A stretch of 24,692 nt of DNA. It comes from JAJACP01 sp964350245 (lineage in GTDB: Bacteria; Chlamydiota; Chlamydiia; Chlamydiales; JAAKFR01). The number at the start of each line of letters is the position of its first letter. Position 1 is the first letter of the stretch. Below the pieces are notes generated by a model. It did no database searches and was not told the DNA's origin. It saw only the letters and a program-made list of their open reading frames with translations. This document shows, one piece after another, positions 8,199 to 17,187 of this stretch. Position numbers and translations under genes: made by a program. Location: the NCBI GenBank assembly GCA_964350245.1, contig CAYGJC010000024.1, positions 1-24,692 on the forward strand. The letters run 5' to 3'.

Positions 8199-8948
8199 TC
8201 AAAATACGTAGAGCAGGTTCACATCGATTCCCCAAAAATCGTAGCGAATTGCGGGAAGACCAAGAGGTGTCCCATCAGATTTTTTGGCTGTAGTTTGGCC
8301 ATCATTCCACCTTTCGTAAAAGGGTCTGAACACAAATCTCCAGTCCCAGCATCCAAGCTGCACACACCACGTGACTGGAAACTCAACCAAAAAGTTATCA
8401 TACCTTTCCTCTAAAATCCAACGCGTCCCATTTAGAGGTGTGATGCGAACGGTGGGATAAAATTGGGGCATCCACGTGAGATTTAAACCGACAGATAGAG
8501 AGCGGCAGATGCAGTGGTTAGAGATAAAACCAATAGGAACGTAGAACGTGTTGTAACGAAAATCCAACGAGCAACCCTCGGGACATGTTGTCCCCTGTCC
8601 AATATGGCGATAACCTACCCCAGAGAAGGGAATCCACTCGATTAACCCACAGCAAAACGAAAACCGATAACCTAACCTCTCTTGGACATCAACGTAGGAA
8701 AAGCTTCTATCCCCGTCGCCCTCCCGCCACGCAACTTTTGCTCCGGCATAAAAGCCACTCCACGACTGATACTCATAGAGAGCCTGCACACCTCCCAAAT
8801 TGCCTTTAAGCTCCGGATCTCCGCTCGGTTCGAAGCAGACATGTGTATAGTTGAAGCCCAGTTGTAAATCGTGTACAGAGCACCCATCTCCTCCAAAAAG
8901 AGAAGCGGTCATCACCCAGCAGCCGAAAAAAAGTAGAACGTGTTTCAC
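8199..8948 (-). CDS. Cysteine-rich outer-membrane beta-barrel protein
   Basis: 249 aa beginning with GTG at 8948, preceded by AGGAAGG about 7 bases upstream. A signal peptide (MKHVLLFFGCWVMTASLFGG) is followed by alternating strands rich in Tyr, Trp and Phe (LQLGFNYTHVCFEP, GFYAGAKVAW, YVPIGFI, LSVGLNLTWMP, WRFVFRPFYERW) and the C-terminal strand WGIDVNLLYVF ending in Phe. About ten Cys in the mature part, including a CC pair and CPEGC/CIC groups, fit the disulfide-linked chlamydial envelope. It is a barrel of about 10-12 strands, either a porin-like or a structural surface protein; I cannot name the family. It is divergent from the GH64-like gene with only 72 bases between. Confidence 0.68.
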   Translation of the reverse strand: MKHVLLFFGCWVMTASLFGGDGCSVHDLQLGFNYTHVCFEPSGDPELKGNLGGVQALYEYQSWSGFYAGAKVAWREGDGDRSFSYVDVQERLGYRFSFCCGLIEWIPFSGVGYRHIGQGTTCPEGCSLDFRYNTFYVPIGFISNHCICRSLSVGLNLTWMPQFYPTVRITPLNGTRWILEERYDNFLVEFPVTWCVQLGCWDWRFVFRPFYERWNDGQTTAKKSDGTPLGLPAIRYDFWGIDVNLLYVF

Positions 8949-9020
8949 TCTAGCCCTTCCTAAAAAATTTACTGATTGGCAATATACTGATCATTCAAAA
9001 TGTTATGAAGAAAAAAACGC

Positions 9021-10445
9021 ATGAAATCCATTCTAAAGTTAGCTGCTCTGTTTTCCCTTTTCTATTTTTCTACCGCGAGCACGCCCTCTAGACAAGAGCT
9101 CTCCGATTTCTATGACGACTTTATCGATGAACAACGCGATGCCCTCACTTGTGGACAAAGTTCCACTCCTGTGCCTCCTCCCAATCCCACTCCCCCTCCT
9201 TTCGAAGACGATCTACTGCCTATTGTTCTTGTCAACAATAGTGGACTACCCGATGACCAAGTTTACGTTTTGATTACCGGAAACGTTGAAGGGACCTCGG
9301 ATCAAGTATTTCTAGAGGTAGATGGAGACGGAATCGGCACTCTTGTTCCCGCTGTTCTTGGCGATAATGGAGATAACTATGCCGTAACACTAGACCAGCT
9401 ACCTGAGACAAGTGGTGGGCATGTAATCTACTCCCCTAACATAGCTGGAGGGGTGATTTGGTTTTCTATGGAGATGCCTCTGGATATGCCTGTCGTGGTA
9501 GGAGGCATCCAACAGCCCGATGGCACAAATCCCCTAGATCCCAATTATACCACCAACTTTGATATTTTTGAGTATGCCTACGTCTCTACCGGCACGCAGA
9601 TTGCTGCTGATGCGACTGCCGTAACGGCTTTTTCTATCCCTCTGTACGGCTACCTCTCGACTCCCGATGTAGGCTCTAGTGAAAATACTGGCTTATATGA
9701 ACCACGCAGCACCATTATTGAAAGAGCGACCACTTTATTCAATCAAGCTCCGCTATCGGCTCAGTGGAATACACTTCTACTGATGGATGGAGAGGAGGTG
9801 CTCCGTATCGCCGCTCCCGAAAAGGCCATGGCAGCCGGACTCATGGATCCGAACTATCTGGATAATGCGACCGACTACGGCTACAGCTATATCGAAGATA
9901 TCTGGTCGAGCTTAACCAGCTTTTATCGCACCAATCCCCTCGTGATCACCATTCCTGATGGAAGTGGCGAAACCTACACAGGCGTCATCAATGTCGATAA
10001 TACGATCACCTTCACAAGCAGCCCAAGTGGCTATGAAGTCGTTTTAGCCGCGCCCACTACAGCGGGTATCACCACAACGCGCGCGATTTTTGGAGGCACT
10101 TTCTTTATTGATTCCGACACTTCTCCCGGAATGGCAGATGGAATCCAAGTGAACAAAACGCTTGAAGAGGCTATTATTGTGGGGATCGTGCCGACGGCTG
10201 ATCCCATTACTCTACCCGGACTCGTCGCCAACCAAGATCAATACTATATGGTGAATCCCAACTTGAGTCCCGCCGGTCAAGCCTCCGGCCCCTGGTATGA
10301 TCTTTACGCCCAAGCTTTGCATGAAAGTGGGCTCATCTACACCTATGCCTTCGATGAAGCGCTCTGGCCCCAGGTACTCATGCAGTCATCCACCTTTATC
10401 CCTAACCAGACATATATCGGTGTAACAATTGGGAACGTTGACTAA
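9021..10445 (+). CDS. Exported GH64 / thaumatin-like beta-1,3-glucanase family protein
   Basis: 474 aa with a signal peptide (about 1-19), an acidic N-terminal stretch, a Pro-rich linker (about 48-60) and a domain resembling GH64 beta-1,3-glucanases: LPIVLVNNSG (about 66-75), VYVLITG (81-87), FDIFEYAYVS (180-189; Glu184 at the place of the catalytic Glu) and AVTAFSIPLYGYL (200-212). In GH64 enzymes, as I remember them, the latter motif carries the second acid as VDF; here Thr202 stands there, so activity may be changed or lost. No good Shine-Dalgarno precedes the ATG (AAG-rich leader). If active it would cut beta-1,3-glucan outside the cell, such as in protist or fungal walls. A carbohydrate-binding role is the alternative. 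Its neighbours are surface proteins. Confidence 0.65.
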   Translation: MKSILKLAALFSLFYFSTASTPSRQELSDFYDDFIDEQRDALTCGQSSTPVPPPNPTPPPFEDDLLPIVLVNNSGLPDDQVYVLITGNVEGTSDQVFLEVDGDGIGTLVPAVLGDNGDNYAVTLDQLPETSGGHVIYSPNIAGGVIWFSMEMPLDMPVVVGGIQQPDGTNPLDPNYTTNFDIFEYAYVSTGTQIAADATAVTAFSIPLYGYLSTPDVGSSENTGLYEPRSTIIERATTLFNQAPLSAQWNTLLLMDGEEVLRIAAPEKAMAAGLMDPNYLDNATDYGYSYIEDIWSSLTSFYRTNPLVITIPDGSGETYTGVINVDNTITFTSSPSGYEVVLAAPTTAGITTTRAIFGGTFFIDSDTSPGMADGIQVNKTLEEAIIVGIVPTADPITLPGLVANQDQYYMVNPNLSPAGQASGPWYDLYAQALHESGLIYTYAFDEALWPQVLMQSSTFIPNQTYIGVTIGNVD

Positions 10446-10704
10446 AAATTGCCGATTGCAATTGCCCAATTGTGAAACCCAAAGTTCAGGTTAGAAGGAA
10501 CAGGAACCTATCCCAAAAGTAGGCGTTCAACACTTCCCATAATCACCTCTCTCTTATTTTTCTTAACTACATAACAAACAAAGTATTAGAAAAATAAAAG
10601 CGCATTTCTATCTGCTTGCAAATGAAGTCCGATTCTGGTTAACTTGTCCAAGGAGCGTGTTTTTACACAATCCCCATCCTCCTAACCCTAAAAAATTGTA
10701 CTAT
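10446..10704 (+). other. AT-rich intergenic region before the desaturase, with weak promoter-like elements
   Basis: 259 bases without a supported gene. TTGCAA (10616-10621), 17 bases, TTAACT (10639-10644) is a weak promoter candidate. An AGGAG at 10651-10655 is only one base from GTG 10657, too close to act as its Shine-Dalgarno. No hairpin with a T-run was found after the GH64-like gene. Confidence 0.4.
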
Positions 10705-11784
10705 ATGCACCCTCTATCTTTTAAGAAAAAAAACGGCGACTTTTTTACATCTTTGAAATCAAAGATAGATCTTTATTTTAATAAAAATAAAATCGCACGA
10801 ACAGGCAACTATAAGATATATCTTAAATCAATTATATTTATTTTAGCTGCAGTTAGCACTTACACATTGATCATGGTCGCGCCTCTTCCTACTTGGGTAC
10901 TGGCACTTCTTTGCGCCTTTCTAGGTATCACTTTTTCCGGAATCGGCTTCAACATCATGCACGATGGGGCCCACGGAAGCTTTTCAAACAAAAATTGGCT
11001 AAATACGCTGATGGGCTACTCGCTTAACCTTATGGGGGGCAATGTATTCATCTGGAAAAACAAGCACAACTTTAATCACCATACTTACACAAATATTGGG
11101 GGTGTCGACGAAGACATTGATATCGAGCCGTGGATTCGCACCCACCGTAAACAGCCTAGATATTGGTTTCATCAATACCAACACATTTATGGCCTAGCCC
11201 TTTATAGTATCACCTATATCTTCTGGATCTTCATAGGTGATTTCAGAAAATATTTTACGAGAAAAATTGGAAACACTTCGCTACATAAGATGAATTTCAA
11301 AGAGCACTGCATCTTTTGGGTCAGTAAGCTTTTGTATGTCTCTCTATTTTTCATCCTGCCGATTCTTCAATTCGGTTTTTGGAAAACAATCATCGGTTAC
11401 TCCATCATGTCTCTAACATGCGGCTTTATCTTAGGTGTTATCTTCCAATTAGCCCACTTAGTAGAAGAGACTCAATTCCCCGTTCCTGAAGAAAATTCAA
11501 ATAAGATTGAACAGAGCTGGGTGCTCCATCAGATCGCCACAACCGTGAATTTTGCCCCCGCAAACAAACTTCTCTTCTGGTATACTGGCGGGCTAAACTT
11601 CCAGGCCGTTCATCACATCTTCCCAAAAATCAGCCATATCCACTACCCACAGATCAATGGACTGATCCGAGAAACATGCGACGAATACAAAGTCAAGTAT
11701 ACAGAATTTCCTACCTTTTGGGGAGCTCTGCGCTCCCACATTGCGTATTTGAAGCAGGCAGGCACGGCTACCGAGGAACAATAG
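10705..11784 (+). CDS. Membrane fatty-acid desaturase (acyl-CoA/front-end type)
   Basis: 359 aa integral membrane di-iron desaturase that would introduce a double bond into fatty acyl chains. All three histidine boxes are present: HDGAH (86-90), HNFNHH (121-126) and QAVHH (300-304); the Gln-led third box is typical of front-end (delta-5/delta-6-like) enzymes. There is no cytochrome b5 domain. Hydrophobic pairs lie near 40-80, 160-180 and 205-250. I chose ATG 10705 because family members begin at this point (L-F-K...FF.TLK..ID.YF); in-frame GTG 10657 would add 16 unlikely residues. The first 200 bases are clearly more AT-rich than neighbouring genes, which suggests acquisition by transfer. The 3' end overlaps the convergent RND gene by 17 bases. 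Confidence 0.88.
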   Translation: MHPLSFKKKNGDFFTSLKSKIDLYFNKNKIARTGNYKIYLKSIIFILAAVSTYTLIMVAPLPTWVLALLCAFLGITFSGIGFNIMHDGAHGSFSNKNWLNTLMGYSLNLMGGNVFIWKNKHNFNHHTYTNIGGVDEDIDIEPWIRTHRKQPRYWFHQYQHIYGLALYSITYIFWIFIGDFRKYFTRKIGNTSLHKMNFKEHCIFWVSKLLYVSLFFILPILQFGFWKTIIGYSIMSLTCGFILGVIFQLAHLVEETQFPVPEENSNKIEQSWVLHQIATTVNFAPANKLLFWYTGGLNFQAVHHIFPKISHIHYPQINGLIRETCDEYKVKYTEFPTFWGALRSHIAYLKQAGTATEEQ

Positions 11785-14700
11785 ACTCATTCTCTGCAAT
11801 GAGACTTTGTCCACGGCGCACTTGTCGACGCAGAAGCTTTGCTTTTAAAGCATCTGCGATCAGATAAAACGCCGGGATAATCAAAAGAGTGAGCACCGTT
11901 GATGAGAACATTCCCCCAATCACACAGACACCTAACGGCTTTCTGGACTCAGCGCCAGCGCCCAGCCCAAAGGCAATCGGCAAAATCCCCAAAATGGTAG
12001 AGAGCGCAGTCATCAAAATGGGCCTAAGCCGCATTCTTCCCGCTTCACAGACTGACTCAAGTGCGCTTAAATGCTCTTTTCGCAGTTGATTGGCGCAGTC
12101 AACGAGTAAAATCGCATTTTTTGTGACAAGACCCATGAGCATGATCATCCCGATCAAGCTATAGATATTGAGGGTCATTCCAAAAAGATAAAGAAATCCA
12201 AGTGCTCCGACTAATGAAAGCGGCAGCGCAAGCATAATAATCAACGGGTAGAGAAAGCTTTCAAACTGAGCAGCTAAAACAAGGTAGGTAATGATCAACG
12301 CAAAGGCAAACGTAAAGAGCAGAGAGGAAAACGTTTTGATCATTTCCTCTGCCTGACCGGATAGGACCGGGGCAAATGTGGAAGGCAGTTGCTCTTTCAC
12401 GAGTGAATTAGCGGATTGAATGGCCTCTTGCAAGGTCAATCCTTCCAAGTTGGCGGCAATGGTCACAGCTTTGCGCCGATCATAACGATTAATTGTACTA
12501 GGGCCTATACTCTCTTCAAGCGCCACCACCTGGTCCAAACGGACAAGACTTCCCTTATCGGAACGTACATAAATGCTGCTTAGGTGCTCAGGAGTAAGAC
12601 GAAACTCTTTGGCCATCTGCATAATTACACCAAACCGCTCACCTTTTTTCTGAAATTTGGTTGCCTCTCTGCCCGCCAGTAAAACATTTAAGGTATCGGA
12701 AATAACGGGAATCGAGACACCCAAATCCGAAAGCTTATCTCGATCTACATGGAGAGTAATCAGGGCATTATTATCTTCAAAATCGGAACTCACATCGGTA
12801 AAACCGGGAGTTTTTTTCAGTGCGTTCACAAAAGTGAAGATGTGCTCTTTCAGCTCTCCATAGTCCGCATTTGTCAAAACATACTCAAATGTCTTCGCTT
12901 GCGCTCCTTGAGCAAAAGGATTCATTGTAATAAGAGAGGCATCGGCCCCTACTATCTCACGCATCTCTGTCCTAAGCTCAGCGATGATCTCTGTCATATG
13001 AGCACGTGTTGAAGCGTCGGTGAGCCTGACAAAAATCATTCCCTTATTCACAGCAGGAGCTCCCGACTGTGAAAGTGCTAACGCTGAGAAATAACCTTCA
13101 ATACCCGGGTGGCTGTTGAGCTTCTCTTCGACCTGCTGCAAATAAAGATCGGTATACTCAAGCGTAGATCCCTCAGGAGCCTGCAGCAGCACCATAAAAC
13201 TTCCTCTATCTTCATCGGGGACAAATTCCTTCCCAATGACCCCAATCAAAAGTGCGCTCCCCAAAACAAGCACAAACGCCCCTGCCACAACCCAATACTT
13301 TCGCTTGAGAAGTGTGTTTAGTGTCGATTTGTATCGATTTTCAAGACCTTGGTAAAACCGTTCAAAATAGCGTGACTGAGAGTGGGTCGACTTGAGCATT
13401 TTTGAGCTCAGCATGGGGGTTAAAGTGAGTGAAACAAAAGCAGAAACAGCCACAGCAATTGAAACAGTGACGCCAAACTCAAAGAAGAACTGTCCAACCA
13501 TCCCTTCCATAAAGGCAATAGGAATGAAAACGGTGATCAAAGCCAATGAAGCTGAAATGATGGGCAAAGCCATCTCTTTGGAACCTTTGAGAGCAGCTTG
13601 ATAGGGTGTTTTTCCCTCTTCCATATGACGAAAAATATTTTCCAACATCACAATGGCATCGTCGACCACCACCCCGATTGAAAGAACAAGAGCAAGCAAG
13701 GTAAAGTTATTCAGGGTAAAGCCTAAAAAGTGCATTGCAGAGAAAGTAGCTACAATCGAAATAGGAATGGCCAGGGCGGGGATCAGTGTGCTCCGGAAGT
13801 TCCGTAGAAAAATAAAAATAGAAATCACAACCAGTAGAGAGGCGCTCCAAAGCGTCTCTTTCACCTCATCAACCGACTGCTGAATATACTCGGCCGAGTC
13901 AAACGCTACTTCAACCTGAACTGTCGAGGGAAGTAGAGTCTGGATTTTATCCAGCTCCCTTTTTACTCCATTGGCGACATCAATTGTGTTGGCAGAGGCC
14001 TGTTTAATCACACCAAGTCCTACTGCGTCCTCACTCGAATAGCGCGCCAGACTTCTTTCATCCTCTACACCCTCAGCAACCTGAGCTATATCTCGCATCC
14101 TTACGGGGCTTAAACCGCGATACGTTAGAATCAAGTCTTCAAACGCCTCAATCGATTTTAGTTCTCCATCTGTCTTAACCGAAAACTCCCGGTTAATCCC
14201 TTCTATCCTTCCTGAAGGAAGCTCAATATTATTTTCCCTTAAAGCACGCTCCACATCAGCTACGGTCAAATCATTGGCATATAAACGATAAGGATCAAGC
14301 CAGATTCTCAGGGCATATTTTTTATGACCCGCTAACATCACCGAGCCCACTCCCGGCACTTTTTGTAGCCGTTCTCGAATCGTATGCTCAGCCAAATCGG
14401 TTAAATCAGTCGATTCGATGTCGATTCCTCTGACTGCTAGCCACATGACCGGCATCGCATTGAGATCCAATTTTTCAATGAGGGGTTCATTGATATCATT
14501 TGGCAAGGTTCTACGAATCCGGGCGATCCGATCGCGTACATCTTGTACCGCACGTTCTAGATTAGTGCTTTGCTCGAAGTGGACCACAATCGAGCTGAAT
14601 CCATCAAAGCTCTGCGACTTTATGTGCTTCACTCCCTGAATGCTATTCATCTCCGCTTCAATTGGATCGGTGACGGTCTCATCGACAATTTGAGGACTTG

Positions 14701-14860
14701 CCCCTGTGAGAGCTGTTTGAATGGTTACAATGGGAAAGTCAATACTAGGCAGCTCCTGCACAGATAGTCTAAAGTAACCAATGATTCCAAATAGAATCAG
14801 CACAAAGGCTAAAACAGCCGCAAAAACGGGGCGTTTGATACAAATATGCGAAAGCTTCAT
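11768..14860 (-). CDS. RND multidrug efflux transporter (HAE1/AcrB family)
   Basis: 1030-aa inner-membrane proton/drug antiporter subunit of a tripartite pump. It begins with the family-typical MKLSHICIKRPVFAAVLAF helix and ELPSIDFPIVTI. The proton-relay residues are present: Asp400-Asp401 in VGVVVDDAIVMLENIFRHM and Lys914 in MGLVTKNAILLVD. Two periplasmic loops of normal size (about 31-335 and 545-845) and twelve predicted helices give a full-length protein. Its ATG overlaps the adaptor's TGA by one base (TGATG), so translation is coupled. It is the third gene of an outer-membrane factor/adaptor/transporter operon. The substrate cannot be read from sequence; biocides, antibiotics or host compounds are possible. 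Confidence 0.95.
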   Translation of the reverse strand: MKLSHICIKRPVFAAVLAFVLILFGIIGYFRLSVQELPSIDFPIVTIQTALTGASPQIVDETVTDPIEAEMNSIQGVKHIKSQSFDGFSSIVVHFEQSTNLERAVQDVRDRIARIRRTLPNDINEPLIEKLDLNAMPVMWLAVRGIDIESTDLTDLAEHTIRERLQKVPGVGSVMLAGHKKYALRIWLDPYRLYANDLTVADVERALRENNIELPSGRIEGINREFSVKTDGELKSIEAFEDLILTYRGLSPVRMRDIAQVAEGVEDERSLARYSSEDAVGLGVIKQASANTIDVANGVKRELDKIQTLLPSTVQVEVAFDSAEYIQQSVDEVKETLWSASLLVVISIFIFLRNFRSTLIPALAIPISIVATFSAMHFLGFTLNNFTLLALVLSIGVVVDDAIVMLENIFRHMEEGKTPYQAALKGSKEMALPIISASLALITVFIPIAFMEGMVGQFFFEFGVTVSIAVAVSAFVSLTLTPMLSSKMLKSTHSQSRYFERFYQGLENRYKSTLNTLLKRKYWVVAGAFVLVLGSALLIGVIGKEFVPDEDRGSFMVLLQAPEGSTLEYTDLYLQQVEEKLNSHPGIEGYFSALALSQSGAPAVNKGMIFVRLTDASTRAHMTEIIAELRTEMREIVGADASLITMNPFAQGAQAKTFEYVLTNADYGELKEHIFTFVNALKKTPGFTDVSSDFEDNNALITLHVDRDKLSDLGVSIPVISDTLNVLLAGREATKFQKKGERFGVIMQMAKEFRLTPEHLSSIYVRSDKGSLVRLDQVVALEESIGPSTINRYDRRKAVTIAANLEGLTLQEAIQSANSLVKEQLPSTFAPVLSGQAEEMIKTFSSLLFTFAFALIITYLVLAAQFESFLYPLIIMLALPLSLVGALGFLYLFGMTLNIYSLIGMIMLMGLVTKNAILLVDCANQLRKEHLSALESVCEAGRMRLRPILMTALSTILGILPIAFGLGAGAESRKPLGVCVIGGMFSSTVLTLLIIPAFYLIADALKAKLLRRQVRRGQSLIAENESIVPR

Positions 14861-15747
14861 CAGAGCACCCGCCTCACTTTTTGTCCTTCAGATACCTTAT
14901 GAGATCCTCTGGTGATCACTTGTTCGTGTGGTGAGAGACCCTCTGTAATCTGAATCCTTCCCTCTTTTCTTAAGCCGAGCTTCACCTCTTCTAAAACAGC
15001 AGATCCCTTTTCAATTTTGTACACATGCCACCGCCCTCCCATTGCAATCACAGCCTCCTCAGGGACTAAAATGCTTTCTTGTAGGGTATTTAAAACAATG
15101 GTTGCTTTAGCAAACATACCGGGAAGAAGCGCATGAGAAGGATTTTCCAAACTCGCCTCTATGGTGAAGGTGCGCGTTGCTGAATCGATAAGAGGGACAA
15201 TAGCCTTGAGGGTACCCTCATAGGAGGTGCTACCTACACGCACAGTGATCTTCTGGCCTTCTTTCACTTTTTCTCGGTATTGATCCGGAACCGAAAAACG
15301 GGCTGTGACTGTATCGATCTGCATCACCTCTCCCATCACCGTTTGAGCAGAGACCTCACTTCCTGAACTCGAAGGAAGCGAACAGACGACGCCCGAAAGA
15401 GGCGAATAGACAGGAACTTGATTGTATTGATACCCCACCTCATCACGATCAACCAGGGCCACACACTCGCCTTTTTGGATGCTTTGCCCCTTTTTCACGT
15501 TATAAGACACAAGCTTGCCCTTAACCTTAGGATAAATTTTTACACTTTCCTTAGGGTGAATCTCTCCCAATACCTGTACCGTTTCAAGAAGGGTTTCAGG
15601 CTCAATATCTAGAGCATCCACTGTAATAGAGACCTCCTCCACACTGCTTTCCACCTCGTGCTGCTGGGAGCAAGCGCCCAGTAATAGTAATGTCCCTAGC
15701 AGGAAAAACCGCACAACCTGAACTATGTGTTTATCTTTCAGGTTCAT
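14860..15747 (-). CDS. RND efflux periplasmic adaptor lipoprotein (membrane fusion protein), short form
   Basis: 295 aa. A signal peptide with lipobox LLGAC makes Cys26 the likely lipidated residue. A lipoyl-like domain (KVKGKLVSYNVKKGQSIQKGECVALVD, in two parts: KVKGKLVSYNVKKGQ then the rest) is followed almost at once by its second half (VYSPLSGVVCSL), then a beta-barrel (TVTARFSVPDQY, GQKITVRVG) and a membrane-proximal domain (ILVPEEAVIAMGG, ending EGQKVRRVL). The long alpha-helical hairpin that usually sits between the lipoyl halves is absent, explaining a length well below the usual 370-400 aa. Start ATG 15747 has AAGGAG five bases upstream and overlaps the stop of the outer-membrane factor gene (ATGA); an in-frame GTG at 15753 is less good. 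It would link the RND transporter to the TolC-like channel. Confidence 0.9.
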   Translation of the reverse strand: MNLKDKHIVQVVRFFLLGTLLLLGACSQQHEVESSVEEVSITVDALDIEPETLLETVQVLGEIHPKESVKIYPKVKGKLVSYNVKKGQSIQKGECVALVDRDEVGYQYNQVPVYSPLSGVVCSLPSSSGSEVSAQTVMGEVMQIDTVTARFSVPDQYREKVKEGQKITVRVGSTSYEGTLKAIVPLIDSATRTFTIEASLENPSHALLPGMFAKATIVLNTLQESILVPEEAVIAMGGRWHVYKIEKGSAVLEEVKLGLRKEGRIQITEGLSPHEQVITRGSHKVSEGQKVRRVL

Positions 15748-17024
15748 AAGCACTCCTTTAAAATGTCATCGAAAAAGCCCGCTTCCTTCCGTAACTTTAA
15801 TTTCAGTAAGGTGAGCTTATACTCTGTTGTTGTTGTATTTGCCTGCGCCTCCACATAGTTATGAAAGGCAGCCATCAAATCGATGTTTGCCACCAGCCCC
15901 TGTTCGTACCGCTCTGACATAATGGCGTAATTTTGCTGAGCAAGATTCTGTTCGGTTTGCAGAAGAGCGTAGTTGCGTTTTGCAGCCTGCATTTCAAGAT
16001 AGGTGCTTGTCAACTCTACTCTCAAATCTTTTAGCATCCGCTCATACTGCAATTCTGCTTTTGTGAGTCCAGCACGGGCATCTTTAACGTCAATCCGCTT
16101 CATCCCTCCATCAAAAAGAGGCATCGAAAGCCAAAGTGAGGCACTCCAATTATTGTTGCGTAGAGCAATTGTTTCGGGAGATTCGAGGATATACTCACCC
16201 AAAAAAGAGAGCTTGGGCCAGTTCCTTCTGCAAAGAGCCTTGATTTGAAATTTTGTCGACTCAATAGACGAGCAAAGACTTTGGATATCCTGCCGCCTTT
16301 TAGCTCCCTCACATATAAGTGTATCCAGACTCTCTTCTTGCTCTAGCTGTAAAAAATCAGGTTTTGTGAGCTGAAGATGAGCCGTTTCGCACCCTAATAA
16401 GCGGGCCAGTTGCTCGTGATAGAGGCGCAGCGCATCACGGATATCCAAGTGGATTCGTTCAGCACGATTCACCTCCTCTTCTGCCTGCAAAAGATCCGTA
16501 ATGGGAGCCTCTCCGTTCTCATAGCGTTTGTTAGCCTTAGCCTGCTGTTGCTCCGCCAGGGAGTGTTGCGTAGCACTAACCGATAAAAGCGCCTCTGTTT
16601 GCAAAATAGCCAGATAGGTTTCAGAAGTGAGAAACAAAATATGCGTCAGGGTGTAATCAGCCTGCTGGCTCACCGCCTGACTGGCTAGCTGCGCACTTTT
16701 ATAGGAAGGGCGGAGCATCATATTCAAAAGAGGTTGCTCTACCCGAAGCGTTCCCGACCGAAGACTTGTTGGAATGAAGCGGGATCCGTCTATCTCTTTT
16801 GTGGCATTTGAATACATGAGTGATGCTTCAACCCCAACTCTTGGGAGTAGCAAAGACAAAACTCGTTTCACATTCAGCTCAGCTTGGTACTCGTCAAGGC
16901 AGAGCTGTTGCACCTCTTCATAGTTTTCCATGACCAAGTCCCACGCTTGCCGCATGGAAAGCGTATTCTGCGCTCCAACGGAGAAAAGAAAGAAAAAAGA
17001 AAGGATAAAAAATAAAGGTTTCAC
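15744..17024 (-). CDS. TolC-family outer-membrane efflux channel
   Basis: 426-aa outer-membrane factor with signal peptide (about 1-18, ending VGAQ). Two long helical repeats of the OEP type are visible: the first around LTSETYLAILQTEALLSVSA to NRYENGEAPITDLLQ-like sequence (ANKRYENGEAPITDLLQAEE), the second around YERMLKDLRVELTSTYLEMQ and SERYEQGLVANIDLMAA. The paired RYENG/RYEQG turns followed by DLLQ and DLMA are the family hallmark. Start is GTG 17024; AGGAGG (17036-17041) lies 11 bases upstream, slightly far. First gene of the pump operon; its stop overlaps the adaptor start by four bases. A second efflux outer-membrane protein tail lies at the right end of the window, so at least two efflux systems exist. 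Confidence 0.92.
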   Translation of the reverse strand: MKPLFFILSFFFLFSVGAQNTLSMRQAWDLVMENYEEVQQLCLDEYQAELNVKRVLSLLLPRVGVEASLMYSNATKEIDGSRFIPTSLRSGTLRVEQPLLNMMLRPSYKSAQLASQAVSQQADYTLTHILFLTSETYLAILQTEALLSVSATQHSLAEQQQAKANKRYENGEAPITDLLQAEEEVNRAERIHLDIRDALRLYHEQLARLLGCETAHLQLTKPDFLQLEQEESLDTLICEGAKRRQDIQSLCSSIESTKFQIKALCRRNWPKLSFLGEYILESPETIALRNNNWSASLWLSMPLFDGGMKRIDVKDARAGLTKAELQYERMLKDLRVELTSTYLEMQAAKRNYALLQTEQNLAQQNYAIMSERYEQGLVANIDLMAAFHNYVEAQANTTTTEYKLTLLKLKLRKEAGFFDDILKECL

Positions 17025-17053
17025 GAGCTTAGATTCCTCCTGAAGAGCATGGG

Positions 17054-17081
17054 ATTATACACCTAATGCGATTTGAAACAA
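17054..17081 (-). promoter_or_regulatory. Promoter of the RND pump operon
   Basis: On the minus strand TTGTTT (17081-17076), 16 bases, perfect TATAAT (17059-17054). The start site would fall near 17047, just ahead of AGGAGG at 17036-17041. A small inverted repeat ACAAG-TAAG-CTTGT (about 17079-17092) overlaps the -35 and could be an operator. Confidence 0.5.
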
Positions 17082-17154
17082 GTAAGCTTGTAGAATAATA
17101 GTGTTTTTTTTAGGATTCGGACTACCTTTTACTTAACGAACAAGTGGGGAAAAA

Positions 17155-17172
17155 ATGAAAAAACGTAATTAA
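17155..17172 (+). other. Aborted natural start of the Cys-rich protein: MKKRN then TAA
   Basis: GGGG, five A, then ATG 17155 opens MKKRN and stops at TAA 17170-17172. Reading through, the same frame continues AKLALMGISAGLLVGAAPSQA, a complete signal peptide with a positive n-region. A C-to-T change (CAA to TAA) would explain the stop. Confidence 0.7.
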
Positions 17173-17187
17173 GCAAAGCTTGCATTG

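Noticed and set aside
10446..10480. CAATTG-rich stretch as a terminator for the GH64-like gene
   Set aside because: The arms are six bases with a two-base loop and there is no T-run.
10657..10704. Upstream GTG start for the desaturase (16 more residues)
   Set aside because: The AGGAG lies only one base before this GTG, the added residues (HNPHPPNPKK type) are not family-like, and related desaturases start near ATG 10705.
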